From Amphiura filiformis (taxonomy: Eukaryota; Echinodermata; Ophiuroidea; Amphilepidida; Amphiuridae), in contig NC_092647.1 of NCBI RefSeq assembly GCF_039555335.1, positions 14,990,094 to 15,054,093 of the forward strand: a DNA stretch of 64,000 nt, in the 5' to 3' direction. Below the pieces are notes generated by a model. That model searched no databases and had not been told where the DNA came from. It was given only the letters and a program-made list of their open reading frames with translations. Made by a program: the position numbers and the translations under genes. Shown piece after piece: positions 10,361 through 20,518 of this stretch; the first letter of the stretch is position 1; every line of letters begins with the position of its first letter.

Positions 10361-11334
10361 GACCAAATTAACCTCATATTTGGCCATTTAAACCAAAAGT
10401 GCCAATTTTTGCCCGCATCGCGCGAATTTATCCACTTTTGTACCACACTTCACCAGTTTAGTTTCAATATGGTAAATATTTCCGTGCGCTTCGCACGCAT
10501 TTGTAGCACAAACTGATTTTTGTTACCAATATCTGAATATGTGCTGGATTCACTACCGTACTTCAAAAAAATGTCCAACCCCATCCCCCAATATTAAAAA
10601 GAAATTGGTGGAAAGTCAATCCACATCCCTGCTCAGTCGGCAGAAATGTTATGACACAATTTACGATTTGCATCTTCCTTTTGGTCTAATTTAGACCCCA
10701 AATTTCAAATTAAGCCTGTTTTATAACATTTAGCGTTGAAATGCCAAATGCCGCGCGCTTCTCGCGCATTTATCTCGGCACACCCATTCTGTGAGTAAAT
10801 CTGCCCCATTGGAAATTCCCTTTTTTTTCACCTTAAACTTTAACATGTTTACGAATCTCACAAATGAGAGTTATATAATTCCATCCTTAAGTAACTCCTC
10901 TGATGCCTGGAAGCATAAAACTCATATCATGAGCTGGATTAAAATACCGGGACTAAATTAACTAAAAGATGTTACCTATACTATGCATCTTCATTTGGCA
11001 CGATCTTAGTACCAGCAATTGTTTTCATTTTAACATTGAAATTGCATTTTTTTTCGCGCGCATTTGTAACGGTAATGTTCTTTTAGTAGTAGATCAGTGG
11101 AACAATTATGAAATTTTGCTCCCTGGCTCGGTGAGTCCGGTACACCCCCTTTGAATTTTAGCATTGAAATAGCATATTTTCGCACGCTACGCTATCAAAA
11201 TTTCGTACACTTTTCCCCGAAAGGAATTCTGGGGACAGCTTGGAAAAACTTGAGTTACAGTGTGGGGGAGAGGTGTCTTCTATCCAAAGAGCCAGTGGTA
11301 ATCAAGTTTAAGTTGGAGGCCACGTCCAGGACTT
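10361..11334 (+). repeat. Diverged repeats with GCGC-rich motif
   Basis: Four loose copies of a motif of the form TTAGCATTGAAATNGCA followed by a CG-rich stretch such as CGCGCTTCGCGCATTTGT occur near 10455, 10730, 11025 and 11155. The stretch 10360-10440 is found again, inverted, near 51720-51810. This is old dispersed repeat; no gene is seen. Confidence 0.5.
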
Positions 11335-13720
11335 CTGCTATCTACTGAAGATAGCTCATACCAAATTGTGTGCATCCTGCTATCTACTTAAGATAGCTCA
11401 TACTAGATTGTGTGCATCCTGCTATCTACTTAAGATAGCTCATACTAGATTGTGTGCATCCTGCTATCTACTGAAGATAGATCATATTAGATTGCGTGGA
11501 TCCTGCTATCTACTGAAAATAGCTCATACTAGATTGTGTGAATCCTGCTGAAGATAGAACACATTAGATTCTGTGAATCCTGCTATCTACTGAAGATAGC
11601 TCATACCAGATTGTGCGAATCCTGCTATCTACTGAGGATAGCTCATATTAGATTGTGTGCATCCTGCTATCTACTGAAGATAGCTCATATGCAGATTGTG
11701 TGAATCCTGCTATCTACTGAAGATAGCTCATATTAGATTGTGTGAATCCTGCTATCTACTGAAGATAGCTCATACTAGATTATGTGCTTCCTGCTATCTA
11801 CTGAAGACAGCTCATGTTAGATTGTGTGTATGATGCTATCTACTGAAGATAGCTCATTATGCAGATTGTGTGAATCCTGCTATCTACTGAAGATAGCTCA
11901 TATTAGATTGCGTGAATCCTGCTATCTACTGAAGATAGCTCATACTAGATTATGTGCTTCCTGGTATCTACTGAAGACAGCTCATGTTAGATGTGTTATG
12001 ATGCTATCTACTGAAGATAGCTCATACAGATTGTGTGAATCCTGCTATCTACTGAAGATAGCTCATACAGATTGTATGCTTCCTGCTATCTACTGATGAA
12101 AACGCTCATACTAAATTGTGTGAAACCTGCTATCTACTGAAGATAGCTCATACTAGATTGTGTGAAACCTGCTATCTACCGAAGATAGCTCATACCAGAT
12201 TGTGTACATCCTGCTATCTACTGAAGATAGCTCATGTTAGATTGTGTGTATGATGCTATCTATACTAGAGATAGCTCATACCAAATTGTTTGAATCCTGC
12301 TATCTACTGAAGATAAGATATCAGATTGTGTGCTTCCTGCTATCTACTGAAGATAGCTCATACTAGATTGTGTGCATCCTGCTTTCTTCTGAAGATAGCT
12401 CATACTAGATTGTGTGAATCCTGCTTTCTTCTGAAGATAGCTCATACTAGATTGTGTGCATCCTGCTTTCTTCTGAAGATAGCTCATACTAGATTGTGTG
12501 AATCCTGCTTTCTTCTGAAGATAGCTCAACTAGATTGTGTGCATCCTGCTTTCTTCTGAAGATAGCTCATACTAGATTGTGTGCATCCTGCTTTCTTCTG
12601 AAGATAGCTCATACTAGATTGTGTGAATCCTGCTATCTACTGAAGATAGCTCATATTAGATTGTGTGAATCCTGCTATCTACTGAAGATAGCTCATATTA
12701 GATTGTGTGCTTCTGATCTGATGATAGCTCATACCAGATTGTGTGCATCCTGCTTTCTTCTGAAGATAGCTCATACTAGATTGTGTGAATCCTGCTTTCT
12801 TCTGAAGATAGCTCAACTAGATTGTGTGCATCCTGCTTTGTTCTGAAGATAGCTCATACTAGATTGTGTGCATCCTGCTTTCTTCTGAAGATAGCTCATA
12901 CTAGATTGTGTGAATCCTGCTATCTACTGAAGATAGCTCATATTAGATTGTGTGAATCCTGCTATCTACTGAAGATAGCTCATATTAGATTGTGTGAATC
13001 CTGCTATCTACTGAAGATAGCTCATATTAGATTGTGTGAATCCTGCTATCTACTGAAGATAGCCCATATTAGATTGTGTGATTCCTGCTATCTACTGAAG
13101 ATAGCCCATATTAGATTGTGTGAATCCTGCTATCTACTGAAGATAGCTCATATTAGATTGTGTGAATCCTGCTATCTACTGAAGATAGCTCATATTAGAT
13201 TGTGTGAATCCTGCTATCTACTGAAGATAGCTCATATTAGATTGTGTGAATCCTGCTATCTACTGAAGATAGCTCATACTAGATTGTGTGAATCCTGACA
13301 TCTACTGAAGATAGCTTATGTCAGATTGTGTGCATCCTGCTATCTACTGAAGATAAATAGCTCATGTTAGATTGTGTCTATCCTACTATCTACTGAAGAT
13401 AGATCCTATTAGATTGTGTGAATCCCACTATGTACTGAAGATAGCTTATGTCAGATTGTGTGCATCCTGCTATCTACTGAAGATAGATCATATTAGATTG
13501 TGTGAATCCCACTATCTACTGAAGATAGCTCATACTAGATTGTGTGAATCCTGCTATATACTGAAGATAACTCATACCAGATTGTGTGAATCCTGCTATC
13601 TAATACCGACATCATATCTACTGAAGATAGCTTAGACGTGATTGTGTACAGATTTACTACAGGTCGCTAACACTAGAATGTGTGCATGTTGCTATCTGTA
13701 TCAACTGGAAACTGTCAACC
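11335..13720 (+). repeat. 42-bp satellite, about 55 copies
   Basis: The unit is 42 bp (for example 12903 to 12945) and contains GCTATCTACTGAAGATAGC, an inverted repeat with a 7-bp stem and 5-base loop, so every unit can form a small hairpin. A variant with TTTCTTCTGA in place of TATCTACTGA spreads in blocks. Because 42 is divisible by 3, the array reads as long stop-free frames encoding repeats of LLKIAHTRLCESCY, which are not genes. Higher-order repeats are visible: a four-monomer block near 11690 returns near 11857, and a mixed block near 12490-12700 returns near 12745-12960. The array decays past 13600. Confidence 0.93.
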
Positions 13721-14352
13721 ATCAGTACTTGTGGGTGGGGGAATGGGGTGGGCAAGGCTTATCCTTCTCCCCCACGTGCATGATCAACTTGACATTATAT
13801 GCTTGTTGATCACTCAAGGAGCAGATAGGCAAAAATATTTTATACAGAAAAATCTCTTAATTATCCCTTTATTTTCTTTCCTAGTATAAACTACCAATAA
13901 CATGAAATCACAAAAGAATGGATTTTATCTCAATTAGGACACACATAAAATGCTAAATGTGCAAATGTTTTTTTGTGGGCCAATTATTTTTTCTGATGAC
14001 TAAAAAAACCCAAAACCTTGAAAAAACAAAAAATGTGAATTTTAAAAGCTACACATGTGGTCTTCTGAATTCTAAGACACCTTTTTTGTGTGTGTGTGTG
14101 TGGGGGGGGGGGGTGTATACAACATACTACCCCCCCTACAAAATAATTGATTTGTACTTTCTTCAACATGTAAGTGGCAAACATAAGTTTTTTCGTTACT
14201 GCACATCCAACTTATCCTCGCGTAAATTCACACAAGCTTGCATGCTATTCTATTCTATATATTCTATTGTAAGAAACACATGAAACCATTACTTGTTTAC
14301 TATAAATATTTATTGTATTATAAGTGAAGCACACACAGGTCATTCATTGTTA
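13721..14352. other. Spacer between two satellite arrays
   Basis: Unique-looking AT-rich DNA with a GT run and a G12 homopolymer (14085-14113). No gene, RNA or element ends were recognised. Confidence 0.5.
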
Positions 14353-14899
14353 TGATTATACAAAAACTATTACAGACCATATTTGCCGGTAACTACTGCT
14401 GCTAACTATCTTTCTTTTTCTATAGCTCATACCAGATTGTGTGAATCCTGCTATCTACTGAAGATAGCGCTATTAAATTGTGCGAGTCTTGCTATCTACT
14501 GAAGATAGCTTATACCAGATTGTGTGAGTCTTGCTATCTACTGAAGATAGCTCATATTATATTGTGTGAATCCTGCTATCTACTGAAGATAGCGCTATTA
14601 AATTGTGTGAGTCTTGCTATCTACTGAAGATAGCTTATACCAGATTGTGTGAGTCTTGCTATCTACTGAAGATAGCTCATATTATATTGTGTGAATCATG
14701 CTATCTACTGAAGATAGCTCATACCAGATTGTGTGCATCCTGCTATCTACTGAAGATAGCTCATACCAGATTGTGTGAATCCTGCTATCTAATAGTATAC
14801 CGACATCATCTACTGAAGATAGCTGAAGATTATACAAAAACTATTACATACCATATTTGCTGGAAACTACTGCTGCTAACTATCTTTCTTTTTCTATAC
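14353..14899 (+). repeat. Second 42-bp satellite array flanked by ~70-bp direct repeats
   Basis: About nine further copies of the 42-bp unit lie at 14425-14825. A ~70-bp sequence starting GATTATACAAAAACTATTAC (about 14354) occurs immediately before the array and again immediately after it (about 14828). Within the array a three-monomer block of about 125 bp repeats (marker AGCGCTATTAAATTGTG at 14466 and 14591), so it has its own higher-order unit. Confidence 0.85.
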
Positions 14900-15084
14900 C
14901 ATTTTCCACCCTGATGTGGCAGTGACGTCAGTACACATTTCATTGGGCGCAGCTCCAAATCGCTATCGTTTGCCCAAAGGTCTGGCATATACACACATGC
15001 CCTTTAAGATGCCGCATAGATGCGTATGCGAAACGGCTGCATAAATGCGTTGACATCACTGCCACACCAGTGTTAAAAATGGTT
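14897..15084. mobile_element. MITE-like inverted-repeat element
   Basis: The ends are inverted copies of about 35 bp: ACCATTTTCCACCCTGATG on the left, and its diverged complement TTAAAAATGGT with TGACATCACTGCCACACCAG on the right. The CpG-containing middle has no coding sequence. Confidence 0.65.
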
Positions 15085-15096
15085 TAACATTGGATA

Positions 15097-15277
15097 CTAC
15101 AGCTTGTCCACTTTGAAGTACGAAGTAAGGTACGCACATTTTGAGTAAGCATATCGTGCGTCGCATATTAAGACGCTCATGCATTTGTGTGCGCATAACA
15201 GCGTGTTAATTCCTTTTGACATTACGGCGCGCCCAAACTGTGTAATTTACTGCGTACTTCAAGTGGACAAACTGTAG
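15097..15277. mobile_element. MITE-like inverted-repeat element
   Basis: CTACAGCTTGTCCACTTTGA at the left is mirrored by TCAAGTGGACAAACTGTAG at the right, with matching inner sequence. The interior is rich in GCGC and CGCAT motifs. No target duplication is clear. Confidence 0.65.
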
Positions 15278-15367
15278 ACCTTAAGCCTGTTTATTCCGAA
15301 GCTCTGACGTTTTGTGTGCATCTGCATCATTACGACAAACATAGCTGCAGGTTTCCACTTCAAATAT

Positions 15368-15554
15368 TGGCCTATTCCAGTTGAAATCCATACATCCTCT
15401 ATGGAAGATATGACCTTTATCTTTTACACAGGGAGTGTGAATTTCAAATGGGGTTACCTAAATGGGCAACTCCATTTGAAATCTACACCCCTGTGTGGGA
15501 GATAAAGGTCATATCTTCCATACAGGGAGTGGGGATTACAATTGGAATCGCCCA
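15368..15554. mobile_element. Palindromic MITE of the CCAGTTGAAATCC family
   Basis: The element begins GGCCTATTCCAGTTGAAATC. It folds back on itself: ATGGAAGATATGACCTTTAT (about 15400) pairs with its complement near 15502-15521, and the inner GTGAATTTCAAATGG pairs near 15470. Related copies occur at about 29895-30080, 53729-53870 and 58160-58300. Confidence 0.75.
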
Positions 15555-15779
15555 TTAGGTAAGTTCGTCAGCTTGATGCCTTATATGTTGGGAAAGAAGA
15601 CAGTGTTGTAGCAATGGGAACTAGAAAAAAAGAGGCATGGAAGAAGTTTGCTACTGGAAAATAGGATGCATCATTGTTAATTGAATCCCTATATTACATG
15701 ATATACATCTCAATCCAATACCAACTGAGAAAAAAATACATTTATCAGTTACATGACAAAACTGCCATCTCTTGTATCA

Positions 15780-16248
15780 TCAGTCAAGATTAATAGGTAA
15801 ATTTTCAGGGGAATATTTTCTGGACACGTGACTAATGGAAATCAATGCGAGTATAACCTCAAGCCTGATCCCTGACCCACGGCGGTGACCTCGCTATTCA
15901 AGTCTTAGTTATTTTGAATTGGAATAGTATTTTTGGCCGCAGTTTCGATAGAAATTTGTGCATTGCAAAATTATTGAAAATTATGTTATCTTAATTTCTT
16001 CACAATATCATCAAAACGTAATTTCAAAAATATCTACGGAAACTCTTGTTATAACATTATTAACTTGCGACAAGTAACTTATTTTGCATCCAAGGATAAA
16101 TGTTTTCTATTCAAATACATTGGAAAACCACCCACTGTGCTCGGGGTCCCATTCCATAATGCTAATATGTCAGCGCCCATGGGTGTCACATGTTCAGAAA
16201 ATTTTCCCGTGAAAATTTTGCTATTAATCTTGACTGATCATATTATCC
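15780..16248. mobile_element. Inverted-repeat element, ~54-bp ends
   Basis: ATCAGTCAAGATTAATAGGT at about 15779 is mirrored by ATTAATCTTGACTGATCAT ending near 16247, with further matches inward (AAATTTTC, CATGTGAC). The middle is AT-rich with no gene. Confidence 0.65.
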
Positions 16249-17190
16249 ATTGATCTTGGTAAGTCCATGGGTCATTTGCATGTTTGATAAAGTTCATGAA
16301 TCTTTGCTCATTGTTGAGAGCAAAGGTATAACTATGGGGTGGCAGACTGTACCCTTGTGAAATATATTTGAACAAAATCAGGATGGAAAAAATGAAAATC
16401 ATTTTAAAACAGCCTTTTTTAATTTGAAGGCTGGTTGAGTGTTTCTTGATGGTTTAGTCAATTTATAGAGGTAATTTTAAGTTAGATGATTGTGGTTAGT
16501 ATTAACTAGATTTCGCGGTTCTCGGGTTTGGGCGGTTCTTGTGATAGGCCTATCTCTAATTACCCAACACCCGTTACCCATATACCTGCACTGACCTTTT
16601 ACACTACTATGATATACGTCTCTCAATGATCAAGACCCTGACACAACTTAATAAACTCAGTTTTGTAGCTGTGACGCTTACTTTGGTACACATAATCTGG
16701 AAACCCACCGTTCGCCTCTTCCAAGCCCTCCTGCTACCACATATGAGGGCCCCGAAAATACCCCGAAGGGTCAGTATTAGGTATGGAAATTAGTATCTGG
16801 ATGTGGGCCATTACTAAACATGCTAAAGTAATGAAATCAATCGGTAGAAATGTGAATGCAATTAGGCCTAATATAACGGGTTATGCACCTGCACGATTAG
16901 TCACATTGTAATGTTTTCAGATGCACGCACTGCGCCCGTCCGTACTCCGCGCACACTCGCACCGCGATCACGCGTTAGCTCGCCGCGCCAACGCAATAGC
17001 GCCCGGACGGACGGACACTCTGTGATTAGTATTATGATATGAAAGGGTATGGCAAAATGAACAAAGCACACAAATGGTTCTAACTAGATATAAACTAGAT
17101 ATAAGCAAAAAGTAACATAGAATTAGTTCATGTCTATAGGTTATAATAAGTAACATAGAATTGGTTCTAGTCTATAGGTTATAATTCAAG
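16249..17190. other. Intergenic stretch without recognised gene
   Basis: Mostly plain AT-rich sequence. A short CpG-dense part at 16915-17015 contains CCCGTCCGTAC mirrored by GGACGGACGG and looks like a small GC-rich inverted repeat. Two near-copies of an AAGTAACATAGAATT phrase lie at 17110-17165. No exon or RNA gene was seen. Confidence 0.45.
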
Positions 17191-17516
17191 ACAGAATTAA
17201 AAAAAAAACCAATAACTAGTTTGCAATGGACGTCACTGTCAATCAAATGCCCTGCGACCCTAGATTAGTTAATAGCGCGTAAAAGGAAGGTCAATTCATC
17301 TGGTGCGGATTCGAGAAAAGGAATCGCAATAAATGGCGAAAAATTATGCACTTTTAAAAGGCAAAAAGCAGACGGTTTGTATATTTGAAGATGCAAAATT
17401 ACCCATAAGACGCCAAGTTTTACCACCGCGTTCAGCAACTCATCATCACAACATTTGGAAACAAACCGTTTGATTGACAGATGACGTCACACACAAACTA
17501 GTCTTTTTAATTCTGT
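17191..17516. mobile_element. MITE, same family as 44580-45002
   Basis: The ends are ACAGAATTAAAAA and its complement TTTTTAATTCTGT. Just inside them are GACGTCACTGTCAATCAAA and TTTGATTGACAGATGACGTC. The interior matches the element at 44580-45002 in reverse orientation (GAACGCGGTGGTA, CTTTTTGCCTTTTAAAAG, CCTTTTACGCGCTATTAAC), so these are two copies of one family. Confidence 0.8.
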
Positions 17517-17770
17517 TCCGTCTTTGATTTTAGGGTTAGTGTTCAGGATCAAGCTAGGATTAAGACTATGGTTTTACCTTTTCCTACATATATATTATTT
17601 CGATGACAACAAATATAACAAAAAATAAATAAACTTCCCCATAAATGACTCTTCTGCATTCTCAAAAATTAGCAACTATTCACACGCAATGATTTGTATT
17701 ACAAAAAAAAAATAATGCCTCTAAACTCTGCTAATCTTTGCTGTTTTACCAAATTTGTTTATGTCACTGT

Positions 17771-18376
17771 AGTACATACCAGGGCTTAATGTGCATCCCC
17801 CAGGACTCTACCAAACCAACATTTTTAGCTTCCTTTTATGGTCCTATAACACATTCAAAACAAAAAATAATTCCGGCCATATTCAAGGTTAAAAATACTC
17901 TCAACAAAATTGGTAGGATGTTTTGTTACCTAGGAAATATCACAACATAGGTTGTAGACAATGCAAACAATTCCTTCTTTGACTTGTTTCTACATGATAA
18001 GAAATTTGAGACCATTTGCGTTGAAATTGGAGCATTTTTTAGCTTTTGGCCCCTGTGTGGCAAAAACAACAACTAGCTAGCCCCCAAGATTTGACCTTTT
18101 TGCTTATAACTCAATACCGGTAAGTCGGAGGTAGGTCAAATTATACTTTTTCTGAATCCTTGCAATGAGAGGGATATTTTGGTGTGCTTGTTAAACAGAT
18201 TTGAACAACTTTGAAATTTGACCACTGTGTTGACCTTTAACCTTGAATATTGCCGGAGTGCCAGGAATTATTTGTTGTTAACATCTTGAATGTGTTATAG
18301 GACCATAAAAGGAAGCTAAAAAAGGTTGGTTTGGTAGAGTCCTGGGTGGGATGCACATTAAACCCTGGTATGTACT
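17771..18376. mobile_element. Inverted-repeat element with ~125-bp arms
   Basis: The left arm (AGTACATACCAGGGCTTAAT, then the GCATCCCCCAGGACTCTACC block) is mirrored by the right arm ending GGTATGTACT at 18376. Matches run at least to about 17900 and 18236. The 330-bp centre has no recognised coding potential. Confidence 0.75.
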
Positions 18377-18457
18377 GGACTTTCTATTCATCTTTACACT
18401 TGCCATCCACATCATGCCACACAAGTGGCTAGCTCAGGTCATCTTGAATCACACATA

Positions 18458-19002
18458 TGTGACCATCCATCTCAAACCGCTCGTAAAGTCGGCAAATTGT
18501 ATTTCGAGTTACAGTCCAAAATGTGCATAAAGCTTGTATTCAAAATGTACCTAATAATTGTCCTACAAGTTTCTCATTTCAGTCCAGTCAAATACCAATC
18601 TTTAATCCTATTGTTGAAGAGGATAATAAGCTTATACTTATTGTAAATAGCTTTAGTCTTTGTTTGCTTTGGCTAAATCCTGTTCAAGTGGTGGGTTAAC
18701 CAACAATTAACAATGAGAGGACATTCCTGAACCTCGCTGACTTGGGATGATTTGAAGTGACCGCCAATTATGACCATTTGATATTTAATACCAGCAATAT
18801 AGAAAAAGAGATATATTGAAGCATCAAAATAATGTACCTTTTTACTGAAGGAGCAAAGTTTAACAAGCCATAACTTCTATATATCATTTGAAGTCAAATG
18901 ATATATCATTGTAAAGCTTATGATATAAATTTTCCAAAGCACGGAAGAAAACAAAATTGACCAGGGGCTGACTTTACGAGTGTTTTGATGTGGATGGTCA
19001 CA
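18458..19002. mobile_element. MITE with TGTGACCATCC ends at a TA site
   Basis: Starts TGTGACCATCCATC at 18458 after TA (18456-18457) and ends GATGGTCACA at 19002 before TA. Inverted matches include TCGTAAAGTCGGC against GACTTTACGAG. A second copy is at 55728-55980. It belongs to the TGTGAC-ended group also found at 20445, 27138, 31284 and 49034. Confidence 0.78.
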
Positions 19003-19004
19003 TA

Positions 19005-19891
19005 TATACATAGCACACAATAATCATGGTTTTACAACTTTACAACATCTCAAAATCCAGCTTTTCATTACTGTTCTTTGGTATTAGGCATTCCCTCATG
19101 GTTCCTTCAATGAAAACTATTTTCATTCATTTTTTCATGACATAAGACAAAATTTTTAAAGATTATCCATAGGCATAAATTATGTGACATTATCTGAACT
19201 AACCAGGCAATTGTGAAAACTGAGTTATGATTGGTTATAAAGAGTGCTATATTATGCATGTAATGAGCTAATCAGAATAGTCAGTAGGGCTAAATAGTAT
19301 TAAAATCAGAGAAATTTAATAGCTCTTTTTTGATTGGTTGCTTAGATAATTACATCACATAATTAACCAATAACAGGCACCACTAGAAAGGCAGTAGTGC
19401 CCATTACTACCTTGCTTGATTGGATCATAATGTGTAATCTGATGTGTTTTTAGATAATTTTTGAATTTTGTGTCATGAAAAATGAAAAAAAAACCCAATA
19501 ATAAAGGAACCAGAAGAGAGTACTACTAAATGCCAAAGATATTTGATGATTTTAAAAATCTTGTAAGGTGTCCAGACTCTTAATTAGCACATACCCTCTG
19601 CTAGCTTTCTAATAACACCGCTTTGAAGGTGTCACAGTTTTACCAGACCTGACCCCTTTGCATTGAATTCTTTGGCTTCCTTCACTGACAATTATTATGT
19701 TAGTCTATGTCCCTTCATGACAAATGATATGCAAGTAGAGTAGAGGCACATAGTACACAAGAAATTATAACTTTATATATTTTGTAATTTCCACCCGTAT
19801 TCTTTTGTGTTTGGTATTCTCTCCTGGTTTTGTTTCCTCTAAACACACAATATAGACAGGTCATCTTGATGAAGCACACAGCAGACAGTAA
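19005..19891 (-). other. ZRANB3 3' flank/3' UTR region
   Basis: This lies downstream of the ZRANB3 stop. No canonical AATAAA is evident on the minus strand; an ATTAAA occurs at 19315-19320, which would give a ~570-nt 3' UTR, unproven. An inverted pair (19072-19165 against about 19455-19550) marks a repeat here. The phrase at 19010-19085 resembles the end of the last coding exon (19870-19945) and may be a decayed duplicate of it. Confidence 0.4.
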
Positions 19892-20086
19892 TCATGATTT
19901 AAAAAACGTCGCAATATCTCCAAACCCTGCCTCTCTTTGCTGTTGCACTCTTTTCTGCTTGCGTCGCTGACGATTCTGTTCATTCGTCACCTTCTCATGA
20001 CACATGACACATAAAGTACGTAGATTGTCCAGGGAGCAAAGTCCTCCACCTTCATAGACTGCGACAATGTGATCAGCATGCCAATA
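19892..20086 (-). CDS. ZRANB3: ZRANB3 exon 20: HNH catalytic core and C terminus
   Basis: 195 nt: 64 codons and the stop TGA at 19892-19894. It encodes YWHADHIVAVYEGGG, CSLDNLRTLCVMCH: the HNH triad (His in ADHI, Asn in LDNL, His in MCH) plus the second CxxC of the zinc site. In vertebrates this nuclease cuts fork structures in an ATP-dependent way. A basic QNRQRRKQKR stretch follows, then the tail GFGDIATFFKS. Human ends with an APIM PCNA-binding motif (RFLVK); the tail here lacks that pattern but has I-x-x-F-F spacing like a PIP box. Acceptor aatttcag. Confidence 0.97.
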   Translation of the reverse strand, partial: YWHADHIVAVYEGGGLCSLDNLRTLCVMCHEKVTNEQNRQRRKQKRVQQQREAGFGDIATFFKS

Positions 20087-20444
20087 CTGAAATTAAACAC
20101 ATAGAGAATTCATTACAGGGTTACCTTAACATGGTAGTTATACTAGCTAATGAAGGAGTTGACACACATTTTTGTTAAGAACACCTTTTAACATATTAAA
20201 ATATGTGTTGTGACGATAATTTATTTGCATAATTGAATATTGATTATTGTGCCTTAAGCCCTGATACCCGTTCATCAAGAAAACGTGGTTTTGTCCCCAC
20301 GCATCAATTAAACGCCGTGGAGTGAGCTATTGTCTGTGCTTTGATAAATTAGTGACTCCTTGTTAACCCTGCAAACGGAACAGACATATCCAGACTCGTC
20401 TCCTGATGTGATATTTTAGATTGGTCAACATGATGGTGAATATA

Positions 20445-20492
20445 TGTGACGTGTGATGTCAAAAGTGTCTCCTTTTGACATGACATGTCACA
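20445..20492. repeat. 48-bp palindrome, deleted TGTGAC element
   Basis: TGTGACGTGTGATGTCAAAAG and its near-complement face each other across six bases, with TA on both sides. It carries only the ends of the 31284-31709 element (which begins TGTGACGTGTCATGTC), so it looks like an internally deleted or minimal member. Confidence 0.75.
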
Positions 20493-20518
20493 TATTGTCA
20501 TCATGTCTTGCACATGAA

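Noticed and set aside
11335..14825. Could be a CRISPR array or a protein of LLKIAHTRLCESCY repeats
   Set aside because: Units are contiguous with no unique spacers, the genome is an animal's, and the open frames follow only from the 42-bp period with no start context or splice structure.
19892..20086. HNH exon as a mobile homing endonuclease or bacterial nuclease
   Set aside because: Phase and sequence continue directly from exon 19 and match the ZRANB3 C-terminal domain.
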